Shown in pieces: positions 1-7,724 of a stretch of DNA of 64,000 nucleotides. The notes below the pieces were generated by a model that saw only the letters and a program-made list of their open reading frames with translations, was not told the DNA's origin and did not search any database. The stretch lies in the NCBI GenBank assembly GCA_963720375.1, contig CAVRFM010000006.1, positions 14,813 through 78,812 of the forward strand, read 5' to 3'. Source of the DNA: JAPLHP01 sp963720375. GTDB lineage: Bacteria; Chloroflexota; Dehalococcoidia; UBA2247; RBG-13-53-26. How positions within the stretch are numbered: the stretch's first letter is position 1; each line of letters opens with the position of its first letter. Both the position numbers and the translations under genes were made by a program.

Positions 1-138
1 CTTGACCTGGACATGAGGCTGGGAGAGGGTACGGGTGCGGCGCTCGGCATCTTCCTGGCTGAAGCAGCCGCCAGGACGCTGGCGGAGATGGCTACCTTTG
101 CCGAGGCCGGCGTCTCAGAGAAAGAGGAGAACGGCTAA
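1..138 (+). CDS. cobT: Nicotinate-nucleotide-dimethylbenzimidazole phosphoribosyltransferase, C-terminal end (partial)
   Basis: The frame is open from base 1 and ends in TAA at 136-138, giving the last 45 residues of a protein cut by the window edge. The stretch R-L-G-E-G-T-G-A-A-L followed by an Ala-rich helix and E-M-A-T-F-x-E-A-G-V is the conserved C-terminus of CobT. The family makes alpha-ribazole phosphate from dimethylbenzimidazole and nicotinate mononucleotide for the lower ligand of cobalamin. The cobS start follows with no gap, and cobC and cobU lie downstream, which supports the call. Only the tail is visible, so catalytic residues cannot be checked. Confidence 0.9.
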   Translation, partial: LDLDMRLGEGTGAALGIFLAEAAARTLAEMATFAEAGVSEKEENG

Positions 139-883
139 GTGGGCTTTTTCACAGCTTTGAGGTTCCTCACCGTGATACCGCTGCCGTCACGTCTGCAGGC
201 AGATCCCGGAGAAGGTGGGCCGCTCCCTGGGTTACTTCCCCCTGGTGGGACTCCTCCTGGGGCTGCTCATCATGGGGCTGGACCGCGGGCTGGGACGGGT
301 GCTGCCCGTTTCCGTGGTCAGCGGCCTTCTGGTGGTAACCCTGGTGCTGGTCACAGGAGCGATGCACCTCGACGGCTTCATCGATACCTGCGACGGCCTT
401 GTTGCCGGCAGAACACCCCAGCAGAGATGGGAGATAATGCGGGACAGCAGGGTGGGAGCCTTCGGCGTGGTGGGGGCCTGCTGCCTTCTGCTGCTGAAGT
501 ACGTTTCACTGGCAGGACTGCCGGAATCATCGAGGATGGGAGCGCTGGTGCTCATGCCCGTCCTGGGCCGCTGGGCAGTCGTCTGCTCCATATCCGCCTT
601 CCCCTATGCCAGACCCGAGGGTTTGGGCAAGGCGTTCAAGGACGGAGCAACCTGGTGGGGGGTGGCCCTGGCTACCATCATCGCCCTGGCCGCCTCCGTG
701 GGATTCCTGCATCTCCAGGGACTGGCAATCATGTTCGGGGTAGGACTGGTGACCTTGATACTGTCTCTCATTCTGAAACGCAAGTTCGCCGGACTTACCG
801 GCGATAGCTATGGCGCTGTCATTGAGGTTGCAGAGGTAACCGCCGTTATTCTGGCTATCGCTATCCCTTCATGGAGTTGGTGA
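139..883 (+). CDS. cobS: Adenosylcobinamide-GDP ribazoletransferase (cobalamin synthase), one frameshift
   Basis: This integral membrane enzyme joins adenosylcobinamide-GDP to alpha-ribazole (phosphate) as the last assembly step of cobalamin. A GTG at 139 abuts the cobT stop and encodes G-F-F-T-A-L-R-F-L-T-V-I-P-L-P, the standard CobS N-terminus. The rest, from G-R-S-L-G-Y-F-P-L-V-G onward with the H-L-D-G-F-I-D-T-C-D-G motif and R-x-G-x-x-G-V, is in the next frame and open from about 176 to 883. The frames must switch between 176 and 215. A start at GTG 215 would lose the conserved first segment, so a single-base indel (sequence error or mutation) is the simplest reading. Several hydrophobic segments are evident. 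cobC follows 4 bases later. Confidence 0.88.
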
Positions 884-887
884 AACT

Positions 888-1493
888 GTGACCAGACTGA
901 TGTTGGTGAGGCATGGGGAGGTTGACGCGGACATGAGCCGCTACTGGGGGCACACAGACGTTCCCCTGAGTGTCGAGGGGCTGAAGCAGGCCGATAACCT
1001 CTGCCGCCGCCTGGCGAAGGAGAAGGTTGATGCCGTTTACTCCAGCGACCTCAGGCGGGCAGTGGATACTGCCGCCGTCATTGCCATGCCCCACCGGCTG
1101 CCTGTGGTGACTTGCCCCGAGCTTCGCGAGATCAACTTCGGGCGGTGCGAAGGCATGACCTTTGCCGAGGTGAAGGAGCATTATCCGGAAGCGGAAAAAC
1201 TCTGGCTGGGTGCTGACCCTGAGCTCGGTTTTCCGGGCGGGGAGAGCCTGAGGACCCTGGCTGAAAGGGTTCAGACTTTTGCTGCAAGGCTGCGTTCTCA
1301 TCAGGCAGATGCGGTGCTGGTGGTGGCTCACGGCGGCCCGCTGCGGGTGCTCATCTGCCGTCTGACGGGGCTCGATCTGTCCTGCTGGCAGCAAATCCAA
1401 ATTGAGCGGGCATCCCTCTCCATCATGGAAATCGATACCTGTGGAAGAGTGATCCATTTCTTGAATGACGTTTCTCATTTACAAAGGAGGTAG
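888..1493 (+). CDS. cobC: Alpha-ribazole phosphatase, histidine phosphatase family
   Basis: A 201-residue histidine phosphatase. The N-terminal L-V-R-H-G-E carries the phospho-accepting His, followed by the family's L-S-x-x-G-x-x-Q-A region and Y-S-S-D-L-x-R-A. The second catalytic His is in V-V-A-H-G-G-P-L-R near residue 145. Phosphoglycerate-mutase-type phosphatases are functionally ambiguous by sequence alone. Its place between cobS and cobU is what points to dephosphorylation of alpha-ribazole-5'-phosphate or cobalamin phosphate. The start is GTG at 888, four bases after the cobS stop, suggesting translational coupling. Length is normal for CobC. Confidence 0.88.
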   Translation: MTRLMLVRHGEVDADMSRYWGHTDVPLSVEGLKQADNLCRRLAKEKVDAVYSSDLRRAVDTAAVIAMPHRLPVVTCPELREINFGRCEGMTFAEVKEHYPEAEKLWLGADPELGFPGGESLRTLAERVQTFAARLRSHQADAVLVVAHGGPLRVLICRLTGLDLSCWQQIQIERASLSIMEIDTCGRVIHFLNDVSHLQRR

Positions 1494-1501
1494 GAAATAA
1501 A

Positions 1502-2185
1502 ATGACTGAAGCTATCAGCTCCTGGAGCGGCGGAAAGGACAGCTGCTTTGCCTGTTACCTGGCCCTGGCGCAGGGCTACAAAGTCACTCATCTGGTCAAC
1601 TTCATATCCCGGGAATTCCGGAGGGTCTCCTTCCACGGCACCCGGGCCCGCCTGATCCACCGGCAGGCGGAGTTGATCGGTATTCCTCTGGCCCAATACG
1701 CGATCCCGCCGGATATGGCCCTTTATGAACAGACATTCAAGAAGACCGTGTCTGCCCTGAAGCGCCGTGGTGCCGAGGCCATGGTCTTCGGCGATATCTA
1801 TCTTCAGGAGCACCGGGACTGGGTGGAGAGAGTCTGTGCCGAGGTAGGTCTTACCCCCGTATTGCCCCTGTGGAACAGGGAAACGGAAGGTATCATGAAG
1901 GAGTTCATCGGGGCAGGCTTCGAGGCAGCGGTGATCTCAGCCAAGGCGGACATCTTCGGTGAAGAATGGTTAGGGCGGAGGATAGACCATAGCTTCCTCA
2001 CTGACGTGAAGCATCTGGCTCAGACGAAGGATGTTGACATCTGTGGCGAGAAGGGAGAATATCACACCGTCGTGCTGGATGGCCCCCTGTTTGGGAAGCG
2101 GATACAGCCGACTTATGGCGAGAGGGTGCAGCGTGACGGCTACTGGTTCCTTGACATACCCCGGTCCAGGGTCAAGCCCAAGTGA
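1502..2185 (+). CDS. Dph6/MJ0570-like ATP pyrophosphatase (diphthine-ammonia ligase family)
   Basis: A 227-residue N-type ATP-PPase. The PP-loop S-W-S-G-G-K-D-S lies at residues 7-14. The family pattern of H-G-T near residue 48, E-A-M-V-F-G-D-I-Y-L-Q-E-H-R-x-W around residue 95 and C-G-E-K-G-E-Y-H-T at about 180 is present. In archaea and eukaryotes the family amidates diphthine on EF-2, a substrate bacteria lack, so the bacterial role is unknown. It has an excellent Shine-Dalgarno (AGGAGG) nine bases before ATG 1502. It sits between cobC and cobU, so it is probably co-transcribed with the cobalamin genes; whether it acts on a corrinoid or an unrelated amide is inference only. Confidence 0.8.
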   Translation: MTEAISSWSGGKDSCFACYLALAQGYKVTHLVNFISREFRRVSFHGTRARLIHRQAELIGIPLAQYAIPPDMALYEQTFKKTVSALKRRGAEAMVFGDIYLQEHRDWVERVCAEVGLTPVLPLWNRETEGIMKEFIGAGFEAAVISAKADIFGEEWLGRRIDHSFLTDVKHLAQTKDVDICGEKGEYHTVVLDGPLFGKRIQPTYGERVQRDGYWFLDIPRSRVKPK

Positions 2186-2417
2186 CACGCGCCAAATCCG
2201 TGGATTCTCACAGTGGGTGTCAGTTCCCATACCACGCGGTTGGGTGTCATCCTTCTGCAGAAGGACGACCGCAGTGTGGGTGTCAGGTCCCCGACCTGAC
2301 CCATATGTCATTCCCGCGCATGCTATCATGTCATTGCGAGGCGCGCAAGCGAGGAATCCAGTGTCTGTAGGGGCGCTTCGCGAAGCGCCCTCAAAGAAAG
2401 GCGTAGAATGAGTTCAG
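2186..2417. repeat. Intergenic block of short palindromic repeats
   Basis: No gene is supported. The block holds a CCTTCTGCAGAAGG palindrome near 2248-2265 that recurs near 59803, a CATTCCCG-type repeat near 2308, a GCGAGG/GCAAGCGAGGAATCC repeat near 2335, and a perfect 20-bp palindrome of the GGGCGCTTCG family at 2371-2390. All four families recur in other gaps of the window. The last ends 27 bases before cobU and could cap the upstream transcript. Confidence 0.8.
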
Positions 2418-2984
2418 ATGGCTAAGAGATGTATTCTCATTCTGGGCGGGGCCCGGAGCGGCAAGAGCCGTTTTGCCCAGGAGATGGCGTCGCGCCTGGG
2501 TGAGAGGGTGCTCTTTGTGGCCACGGCGGAGGCCCTGGATGAGGAGATGAGACAGAGGATAGAGGAACACAAGAAGGCCCGTTCTTCAAGCTGGCGTACT
2601 ATCGAGGCACCCTTCGGCGTGGGGCGAAGAATCCGGGAACAGAGTGGCGATGCCCAGGTGGTTGTCCTGGATTGCCTCACCCTGCTGGTGTCCAACGTCA
2701 TTGGCCGGTGCGGCGGTGATCCTGACCGGATCGACACAAAGCTGGTGGATGAGAAGCTGTCATTGGAGGTCAGTGCATTGGCGGAGTGTATTGAGGACAC
2801 AGCGGCCAGCTTTGTCCTGGTGAGTAACGAGGTGGGTATGGGGATTGTCCCGCCTAACAGGCTGGGACGGATCTACCAGGACTCTCTGGGCAAGGTGAAT
2901 CAGGAGTTGGCTCAGCGTGCCGACACTGTCTACCTCATGGTTGCCGGTATACCGGTGATGGTCAAAGGGCTGCAGGGCCTTTGA
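2418..2984 (+). CDS. cobU: Bifunctional adenosylcobinamide kinase / adenosylcobinamide-phosphate guanylyltransferase
   Basis: A 188-residue CobU/CobP protein. It phosphorylates adenosylcobinamide and then forms adenosylcobinamide-GDP, the substrate of CobS. The P-loop G-G-A-R-S-G-K-S lies at residues 9-16, followed by F-V-A-T-A and the guanylylation-site region R-I-x-E-H-K-K-A-R with its His near residue 52, then W-x-T-I-E-A-P. V-L-D-C-L-T-L-L-V-S-N and V-S-N-E-V-G-M-G-I-V-P are both diagnostic. Length is usual for the family. It follows a 230-base repeat-filled gap, so it may have its own promoter. Confidence 0.95.
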   Translation: MAKRCILILGGARSGKSRFAQEMASRLGERVLFVATAEALDEEMRQRIEEHKKARSSSWRTIEAPFGVGRRIREQSGDAQVVVLDCLTLLVSNVIGRCGGDPDRIDTKLVDEKLSLEVSALAECIEDTAASFVLVSNEVGMGIVPPNRLGRIYQDSLGKVNQELAQRADTVYLMVAGIPVMVKGLQGL

Positions 2985-3129
2985 GGCCGGGAGGTATATC
3001 GAAGAAGGCGGACGCGACTCCTTGTGACAGGCGGTGGGTCTTCAGAACCGTGGTATGAGGAGAGGATGACAAAGCAAGAGGTCTGTCACCCTCGTAGGGA
3101 TCAACAGTCAACAATTCCTGGGGCGAATG

Positions 3130-3219
3130 CTAGTGTTTTCGTTTCCTTGTGACTTCACCTATAACTATCATCCCAACAGTCGCTGCTACGAAGCCTAAGA
3201 GAACATACCATCCAAGCAT
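3130..3219 (-). CDS. Small single-span membrane protein (29 aa)
   Basis: On the minus strand ATG at 3219-3217 opens a 29-codon frame ending with TAG at 3130. The product begins M-L-G-W-Y-V-L-L-G-F-V-A, forms one hydrophobic helix of about 20 residues, and ends in a basic tail R-K-R-K-H. A strong Shine-Dalgarno (GAGGAGGG) sits just upstream of the ATG. The layout (short N-terminus, one helix, positive C-terminus) suggests an N-out or peripheral-subunit-like small membrane protein. No family is recognised. Its isolation in a 500-base gap and the good RBS are the main support. Confidence 0.5.
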   Translation of the reverse strand: MLGWYVLLGFVAATVGMIVIGEVTRKRKH

Positions 3220-3446
3220 GGACCCTCCTCTGCCTTTTCTAAATCATACCACAATTGCCCTTCATGTTTGAAGTGGCGAATTGAGAGACCTAGCACAAGC
3301 CCACATGGCCCTCTAATCATCTCTACGCAACGTACTATCAATAGAGTGATTAGTTTGGTTCTGCTAAATTAAGGTTGATGATGATTGACGGGGGCCAATC
3401 GGGAAGATCCTCGGAGAACCCTCGTTCACTACATCGGTGTCACTCT

Positions 3447-3475
3447 TTGACAGGATGAATGAATCATGCTATATG
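3447..3475 (+). promoter_or_regulatory. Sigma-70-type promoter for the 3498 gene
   Basis: TTGACA at 3447-3452 and TATATG at 3470-3475 are separated by exactly 17 bases. The downstream gene starts at 3498 after a GAGGTG Shine-Dalgarno, leaving a leader of about 15 bases. Confidence 0.6.
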
Positions 3476-3497
3476 TTGTGTCGGTGCTTGAGGTGAA

Positions 3498-4340
3498 ATG
3501 ACGGATATCATCGTTGCCGTGGTTGGCATAGCCGTTACAATCGTATTGGCTTGTTTTTTCTATTGGAAGCAGCGCGCTGCGAAAGAGCCACGTTGGGCGA
3601 TCCGCACCAATAATCTGGTAGCTGACTGGAAGGAGAGACTACCTCGCCTTGCTATCCTCTACGAAGGAAAGCCTGTCAGTAGTCTGTCTGTGAGCAGGGT
3701 GGTGTTCTGGAATGCTGGCAGATGCTCAATAAGGAAGGAAGATATAGCGCCAGCGGATCGGCTGAGGATACAGTGCAAGAAGGATGTGCGTATTCTGAGC
3801 GTAAGTCTCATCGAGTCCAACAGCCCACCTAGCCGAATGTCATATAATTTGGAGCCTGACGATGCGGCAGTCACGCTAGAATTTGACTTTCTTGAGAAAG
3901 AGGAAGGGGCGGTGTTCGAAGTCGTGCACACAGGGACCAGCTCTGACGATATCCGAGTCGCTGGCACAATAATCGATGGTGGGCAGCCAAAGTTTCAGGA
4001 CGTGAGGGTCCCCAAATTCAGAGGTTTTATGGCAGTGCTCGTTCGGAACTTTCATAAGCTTGCCCTTAAGATCGGAAGGTCTCAGGCTATTGTGCTAGGC
4101 TTTCTTGTTGGTTTGGTTATGCTAGCGACTGGAGTGACGATCTTCATCACTGGGTTGCATCGCATCCCAGAGGGTCGATTATCAGTGTCTCTGGTAAGGG
4201 TAATTGTATTATATGCTCTAGCAATGTTAGCGACTGTCCCCACGAGCCTCGCACTCGGGTACTCGTTGTACGGGCTTCCCCCAAGAGGACTACAGTCTTT
4301 CTTGGGGAAAATCCCCTATGAAGGCGATGACGAGTCTTGA
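3498..4340 (+). CDS. Hypothetical membrane protein with three predicted helices
   Basis: A 280-residue protein of no recognised family. A helix spans residues ~4-22. A soluble middle of about 165 residues follows, of mixed beta type with a N-A-G-R-x-S-I-R-K-E-D-I-A-P segment. Two further hydrophobic helices lie near 195-217 and 228-252, and the protein ends in an acidic tail E-G-D-D-E-S. The arrangement suggests a membrane-anchored sensor or binding domain. GAGGTG ends three bases before ATG 3498, and a consensus promoter precedes it. The first copy of the 4-11 kb hairpin/promoter element lies about 30 bases downstream, so it is the first unit of that array. Confidence 0.65.
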   Translation: MTDIIVAVVGIAVTIVLACFFYWKQRAAKEPRWAIRTNNLVADWKERLPRLAILYEGKPVSSLSVSRVVFWNAGRCSIRKEDIAPADRLRIQCKKDVRILSVSLIESNSPPSRMSYNLEPDDAAVTLEFDFLEKEEGAVFEVVHTGTSSDDIRVAGTIIDGGQPKFQDVRVPKFRGFMAVLVRNFHKLALKIGRSQAIVLGFLVGLVMLATGVTIFITGLHRIPEGRLSVSLVRVIVLYALAMLATVPTSLALGYSLYGLPPRGLQSFLGKIPYEGDDES

Positions 4341-4370
4341 GTCATAGTTGCAAGCCTCTGTGTTTGTAAT

Positions 4371-4435
4371 AGCCACGGCCTTGTAGAACTTCAGGCTATC
4401 CCCTTTCTATCCAGGCTGAGGTTGGGTGGTATAAT
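4371..4435 (+). repeat. Array element copy 1 (hairpin plus extended -10)
   Basis: Full copy. CGGCCTTGTAGAACTTCAGG begins the left arm, and CCAGGCTGAGGTTGGG forms the right arm. AACTTCAG pairs with CTGAGGTT through one T-G wobble. It ends TGGTATAAT, an extended -10 box upstream of the 4482 gene. Confidence 0.8.
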
Positions 4436-4481
4436 CGTTGAGAGCCAATCATTTTTGACAAGGACATCGGCAGGAATAGTT

Positions 4482-4799
4482 ATGGAGACCGCAGTCACTG
4501 TATTCTCGGTTGTTTGGTGTCTCGTGGTTCTTTTCTTCATATATCGCATGTGGAAAGCCCACGAATTGAGGATTGGCATAATGAACGATGACCTTGATAC
4601 CTATATGAGGCTGCCCTCCTATGGTGAGATGGTCTTCAAGTTCTGGAGACCGTGGTCCTCGTTCATCGAGGAGACTCTAGAGGGCACCCCGGAAGAAGAA
4701 GCAACATCGCTTGATACCAGGCAGACGGACGAGGTGATTGTCCCCGGTGAGCACGACCCCGAATCTCCTTCAGGGGCCTTCCTCAACTCTCAACCCTGA
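4482..4799 (+). CDS. Hypothetical single-pass membrane protein
   Basis: A 105-residue protein with a hydrophobic helix at residues ~4-22 followed by W-K-A-H-E-L-R and a soluble, increasingly acidic C-terminal half. A GTG at 4422 would extend the frame, but it overlaps the extended -10 box of the preceding repeat, so it cannot lie in the mRNA made from that promoter. ATG 4482 with AGGA seven bases upstream is preferred. No family is recognised. It is the second unit of the array and is closed by element copy 2 about 40 bases after its stop. Confidence 0.55.
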   Translation: METAVTVFSVVWCLVVLFFIYRMWKAHELRIGIMNDDLDTYMRLPSYGEMVFKFWRPWSSFIEETLEGTPEEEATSLDTRQTDEVIVPGEHDPESPSGAFLNSQP

Positions 4800-4837
4800 T
4801 AAAGCCAACGGGCAAGGCTTAGTAGAAAGACCTCACC

Positions 4838-4906
4838 CCACCATCGCCTTGTAGGACTTCAGGCTGTCTCCCCTTTGTATCCAGGCTGAGGTTCGGATGG
4901 TATAAT
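4838..4906 (+). repeat. Array element copy 2 (hairpin plus extended -10)
   Basis: Full copy: CACCATCGCCTTGTAGGACT, then AGGCTGTC, a pyrimidine-rich loop, CCAGGCTGAGGTT, and TGGTATAAT at 4898-4906. It lies upstream of the 4963 gene. Confidence 0.8.
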
Positions 4907-4962
4907 GTCGCAGAGGATTCCAGCCTAATAAACAGAGGCAGGCGAATTTGGAGATGGCTATC

Positions 4963-5148
4963 ATGAGCACCTTTCGGATTCTCAAGAAAGCGGCAAGAGA
5001 CATCTATAAGTGGCTAATGAAATACAGCGGCATGACAATGATCATAGATAACGTGGAAGAAAGACGCCGTAAACGAGAAAGCCTCAATCATTCTGAAGAG
5101 CCTTCCGATACCCAATCTACTGCAGACCCTCCATTAAAAGGTAAATAG
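4963..5148 (+). CDS. Small hypothetical protein
   Basis: A 61-residue basic protein starting M-S-T-F-R-I-L-K-K-A-A. The frame can be extended to TTG 4948, but GGAG nine bases before ATG 4963 favours the inner start. The first 40 residues could form an amphipathic helix with a short hydrophobic patch (S-G-M-T-M-I-I). The remainder is charged and probably disordered (E-E-R-R-R-K-R). No family is recognised. The promoter box of element copy 2 lies 57 bases upstream, consistent with its being a separate transcription unit. Confidence 0.45.
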   Translation: MSTFRILKKAARDIYKWLMKYSGMTMIIDNVEERRRKRESLNHSEEPSDTQSTADPPLKGK

Positions 5149-5204
5149 GCTCATTACTGCACAGGGTTAGTAAATTTCACCTGGACCAGTTCTCGGAGGG
5201 CAGG

Positions 5205-6662
5205 TCAATTTCCCTGTTCATCCTCTTTGATGCCAGCCAGGCTCTTCGCTGTTTTCTGCTTACTCTTAATGTCGACCAGGCGGGATATCATGATCCTCTG
5301 TGCCTGTGGCGAACCGGCACCGTGCATGGATTCAGTAAGATATCCTACTGCTGCAGTACCGAGTGTTATATTTTCGATAAGCCGGAGGATACGCATCCTG
5401 TTTTCCGTTGGGATATCGTCCCTCCCTTTGCAATATTTTCTTATCCACTCGCCTACGTCTGCTGATCTCATATCCTCTTCAGAGGGGAGGGTAACCAGGA
5501 GACCGCCTGCGATATCCTGCGCAAGCCTGGCTATTTCATAAGGGAACCGTGTCACATTCTGTTTGTGTACATTTGCGAGGAGCGTATTAACGTAGTAAGT
5601 GCCGCTGGGCTCAGGGTGCCCTTCAGAGGCGCAGGCAATACATCCGCAGTAGAGCGTTTCATTAAGATGATTCATCTCGATGATTTTATCTTTCACGTGG
5701 GAAGCCTTTTCGATACCATTGTATTCTGCAATCGTCTGTGTCGCGCCTATGAGAACATCGCCGACTCCGACCTTGCAGGCATAGCTTTGCCGGTGATACG
5801 AGGCGAATTGCTCCACCAGCTGGCCGGAAAAGTCATATTCCTTGTACATGAATACCCGCTCCCATGGAACGAAGACATCATTAAATATTATCAACGCTTC
5901 GTGTCCTCCGAAATTGATGTTGCCTCGATCGATTTTGCACCCTTCCAGCTTCCTGGTATCGCATGACTGGCGTCCTATGACATAGATTATACCTTTGGTG
6001 TCGCTAGGCACAGCAAAGGAAACCGCGTAATCCTTGTCCTCTTCCCTCATGGAAATCGTGGGCATTACAATGACCTCATGGGAATTCACAGCCCCCGTCT
6101 GATGGGCTTTGGCCCCGCGTACCACAATACCGTCCTTTCTTTCTTCGACTACCCTGAGGTACTGGTCAGGATCGGCCTGCTTGTGCGGCGGCAGGGAACG
6201 GTCGCCCTTTGGATCAGTCATGGCTCCGTCGCAGACAAGATCGTTCTCCTGGACATACTCCAGATACTTTAAGAATCTTTTGTTGTATTCAGTACCGTAC
6301 TTTGCGTCTATGTCATATGTTGTCATTGACAGGGCATTCAAGGCGTCAATTCCCACGCATCTCTGGAAACAGCATCCTGTCAGGGAACCAAGCAGCCTGC
6401 CCATCTTGCTTTTCTTGACAAGGTCATCAACGCTTTGATGAATATGGGTGAACCGGTTGATTTTTGCCCCTGTGATGTGGGAAGTCGCTGTCATAATATC
6501 TTCATATTTCGGATTACGAGCAAGGGCATAAGTCATGGAAATCGCATTCAGGGATGGTCTGATTATGGGATCATCCACGACATTTTTCACTCTTTTGCCG
6601 AACATGTATACTACCAGTTCGAGCTTTCTCAAACTTTCGATGTATTCTTGCGGAGTTTTCAT
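5205..6662 (-). CDS. abfD: 4-hydroxybutyryl-CoA dehydratase / vinylacetyl-CoA delta-isomerase
   Basis: This [4Fe-4S]- and FAD-containing enzyme converts 4-hydroxybutyryl-CoA to crotonyl-CoA, used in aminobutyrate fermentation and in 4-hydroxybutyrate carbon-fixation cycles. The iron-sulfur ligands known for the clostridial enzyme are matched: T-G-C-C-F-Q-R-C-V-G near residue 97 and S-Y-H-R-Q-S-Y-A-C-K-V-G near 290. G-A-M-T-D-P-K-G-D-R-S-L and the C-terminal S-M-H-G-A-G-S-P-Q-A-Q-R are also intact. ATG 6662 gives M-K-T-P-Q-E-Y-I-E-S-L-R, aligned with the family start, and has AAGGAG upstream; ATG 6698 would add 12 residues without a good RBS. At 485 residues it has full length. It lies on the opposite strand from the surrounding small genes. 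Confidence 0.93.
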   Translation of the reverse strand: MKTPQEYIESLRKLELVVYMFGKRVKNVVDDPIIRPSLNAISMTYALARNPKYEDIMTATSHITGAKINRFTHIHQSVDDLVKKSKMGRLLGSLTGCCFQRCVGIDALNALSMTTYDIDAKYGTEYNKRFLKYLEYVQENDLVCDGAMTDPKGDRSLPPHKQADPDQYLRVVEERKDGIVVRGAKAHQTGAVNSHEVIVMPTISMREEDKDYAVSFAVPSDTKGIIYVIGRQSCDTRKLEGCKIDRGNINFGGHEALIIFNDVFVPWERVFMYKEYDFSGQLVEQFASYHRQSYACKVGVGDVLIGATQTIAEYNGIEKASHVKDKIIEMNHLNETLYCGCIACASEGHPEPSGTYYVNTLLANVHKQNVTRFPYEIARLAQDIAGGLLVTLPSEEDMRSADVGEWIRKYCKGRDDIPTENRMRILRLIENITLGTAAVGYLTESMHGAGSPQAQRIMISRLVDIKSKQKTAKSLAGIKEDEQGN

Positions 6663-6768
6663 AAATCTTTTACTCTCCTTCGATAAATCTTTCTCCATAA
6701 TTCAATGCCGCGTTGACCTGCCCCAAGTATTTGTACCACTTCTTAGGCCGCAGTTGCCAGCCTCCTCT

Positions 6769-6905
6769 GTGTTTGTAACAGCCACCGCCTTGTAGGACTT
6801 CAGGCTGTCCTCACCAATAGAGTGGACAGAGATGTCCAGCCTTGTCTTTTCTTCAGTATCAGCCAACCCCTTTTGTATCCAAGCTGAGGTTGTGGGTGTA
6901 TCATG
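6769..6905 (+). repeat. Array element copy 3, interrupted
   Basis: The left arm (CACCGCCTTGTAGGACTTCA, GGCTGTCC) and right arm (TTTTGTATCCAAGCTGAGGT, TGTGGGTGTATCAT) are separated by about 65 extra bases compared with copies 1 and 2. The -10 box is degenerate (GTATCAT). It precedes the cold-shock gene. Confidence 0.7.
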
Positions 6906-6969
6906 TCACTGAAGGCAATCTGCTGATGGTACTTCCGCTGCTAAATGGAAGGTAGAAAGGGGCTTTGCT

Positions 6970-7188
6970 ATGGCGAAGGGAACAATCAAGAAACTAATTA
7001 GAGACAAGGGCTATGGGTTCATCCAAACTGAGGAGGGGAAAGAGCTTTTCTTTCACCGGAATCAGCTTCAAGGTGTGGACTATTCTTCTCTCAAGGAAGG
7101 CCAAGAGGTAGAATACGAGGCTGGCACTGGGCGTGGTGACCGCCCAGAGGCTACCAAGGTGAAGCTACCACAACCCAAGACTGAATAG
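6970..7188 (+). CDS. Cold-shock domain protein
   Basis: A 72-residue single-domain nucleic-acid-binding protein. The CSD pattern is complete: M-A-K-G-T-I-K-K-L-I at the N-terminus, R-D-K-G-Y-G-F-I-Q (RNP1 position), E-L-F-F-H-R-N-Q-L (RNP2 position), then L-K-E-G-Q-E-V-E-Y-E and T-K-V-K-L. The family binds single-stranded RNA or DNA and acts as a chaperone. AGAAAGG upstream of ATG 6970 serves as the RBS. It is a self-standing unit between array copies 3 and 4. Confidence 0.9.
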   Translation: MAKGTIKKLIRDKGYGFIQTEEGKELFFHRNQLQGVDYSSLKEGQEVEYEAGTGRGDRPEATKVKLPQPKTE

Positions 7189-7189
7189 C

Positions 7190-7250
7190 ACTCACCCCAC
7201 CAGTGCTTTGTAGAACTTCAGACTGCCCGAGATAGTTTTGTGGTATAATG
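7190..7250 (+). repeat. Array element copy 4 (shortened right arm)
   Basis: CTCACCCCACCAGTGCTTTG, TAGAACTTCAGACTGCCC, then TTTTGTGGTATAATG. The right hairpin arm is largely missing but the TGTGGTATAAT extended -10 is intact, 55-60 bases upstream of the 7303 gene. Confidence 0.75.
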
Positions 7251-7302
7251 TCTCCATGGTGATTTTCCTATGAGAATTACTTCTGCGTGTACTTGAGGGT
7301 AA

Positions 7303-7446
7303 ATGGCTGCCAAAGGTGTTGTCCACCAAGCCCACCACTGGATGATAGACACTCTGCCTAAGAACGGCTTGTACCACGCCATGTGCAGGAAGTGCGGCGC
7401 AGAAAAGGATTTTCCCCAGAGGAGCCTCGCTTCAGATTCAGTATAG
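7303..7446 (+). CDS. Small zinc-knuckle-like protein, probably frameshifted at the C-terminus
   Basis: ATG 7303 opens a 47-residue frame: M-A-A-K-G-V-V-H-Q-A-H-H-W-M-I-D, then G-L-Y-H-A-M-C-R-K-C-G-A-E-K-D-F-P. The H-x-W-x-I and C-x-x-C-G pattern resembles one-knuckle mini zinc ribbons. TAG at 7444 truncates it. Reading in the +1 frame from about 7417 gives P-E-E-P-R-F-R-F-S-I-D-R-K-P and continues to about 7530, which looks like the natural continuation. A one-base indel near 7415-7420 is therefore likely. No named family is claimed. Confidence 0.45.
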   Translation: MAAKGVVHQAHHWMIDTLPKNGLYHAMCRKCGAEKDFPQRSLASDSV

Positions 7447-7589
7447 ATAGAAAGCCAGTTGCACCATCAGCCATAGAACCACCTGACTTGAGTGGCACTT
7501 CTGTACATGATAGATGTGCCTGAGCCAGGCTCGTCCCAAGTCCCCTAGCGGTATCACTACAGGAACCCTGGGACAAGCCTTAACCTCCA

Positions 7590-7632
7590 GCATCACCCCG
7601 GCAGCACCCTGTAGAACTTCAGCCTGTCCTCA
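7590..7632 (+). repeat. Array element copy 5 (left arm only)
   Basis: CATCACCCCGGCAGCACCCT, GTAGAACTTCAGCCTGTCCT. The right arm is missing. A TTGACA at 7637 follows, with a weak TATTAT 19 bases further on, so a conventional promoter may replace the usual extended -10. Confidence 0.65.
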
Positions 7633-7724
7633 TTGGTTGACATTCTCTATTGCCTGTGTGCTATTATCCTAGATGACTTCTACATATAGGTATGTATAGA
7701 GTCGGAAGCAGGAAGGAGAGTGGC

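Noticed and set aside
139..807. Continuous plus-strand frame through the cobS region starting at the true start
   Set aside because: Only its first ~20 codons look like CobS; after about 200 it becomes Gly/Pro/Arg-rich nonsense, while CobS continues in the next frame.
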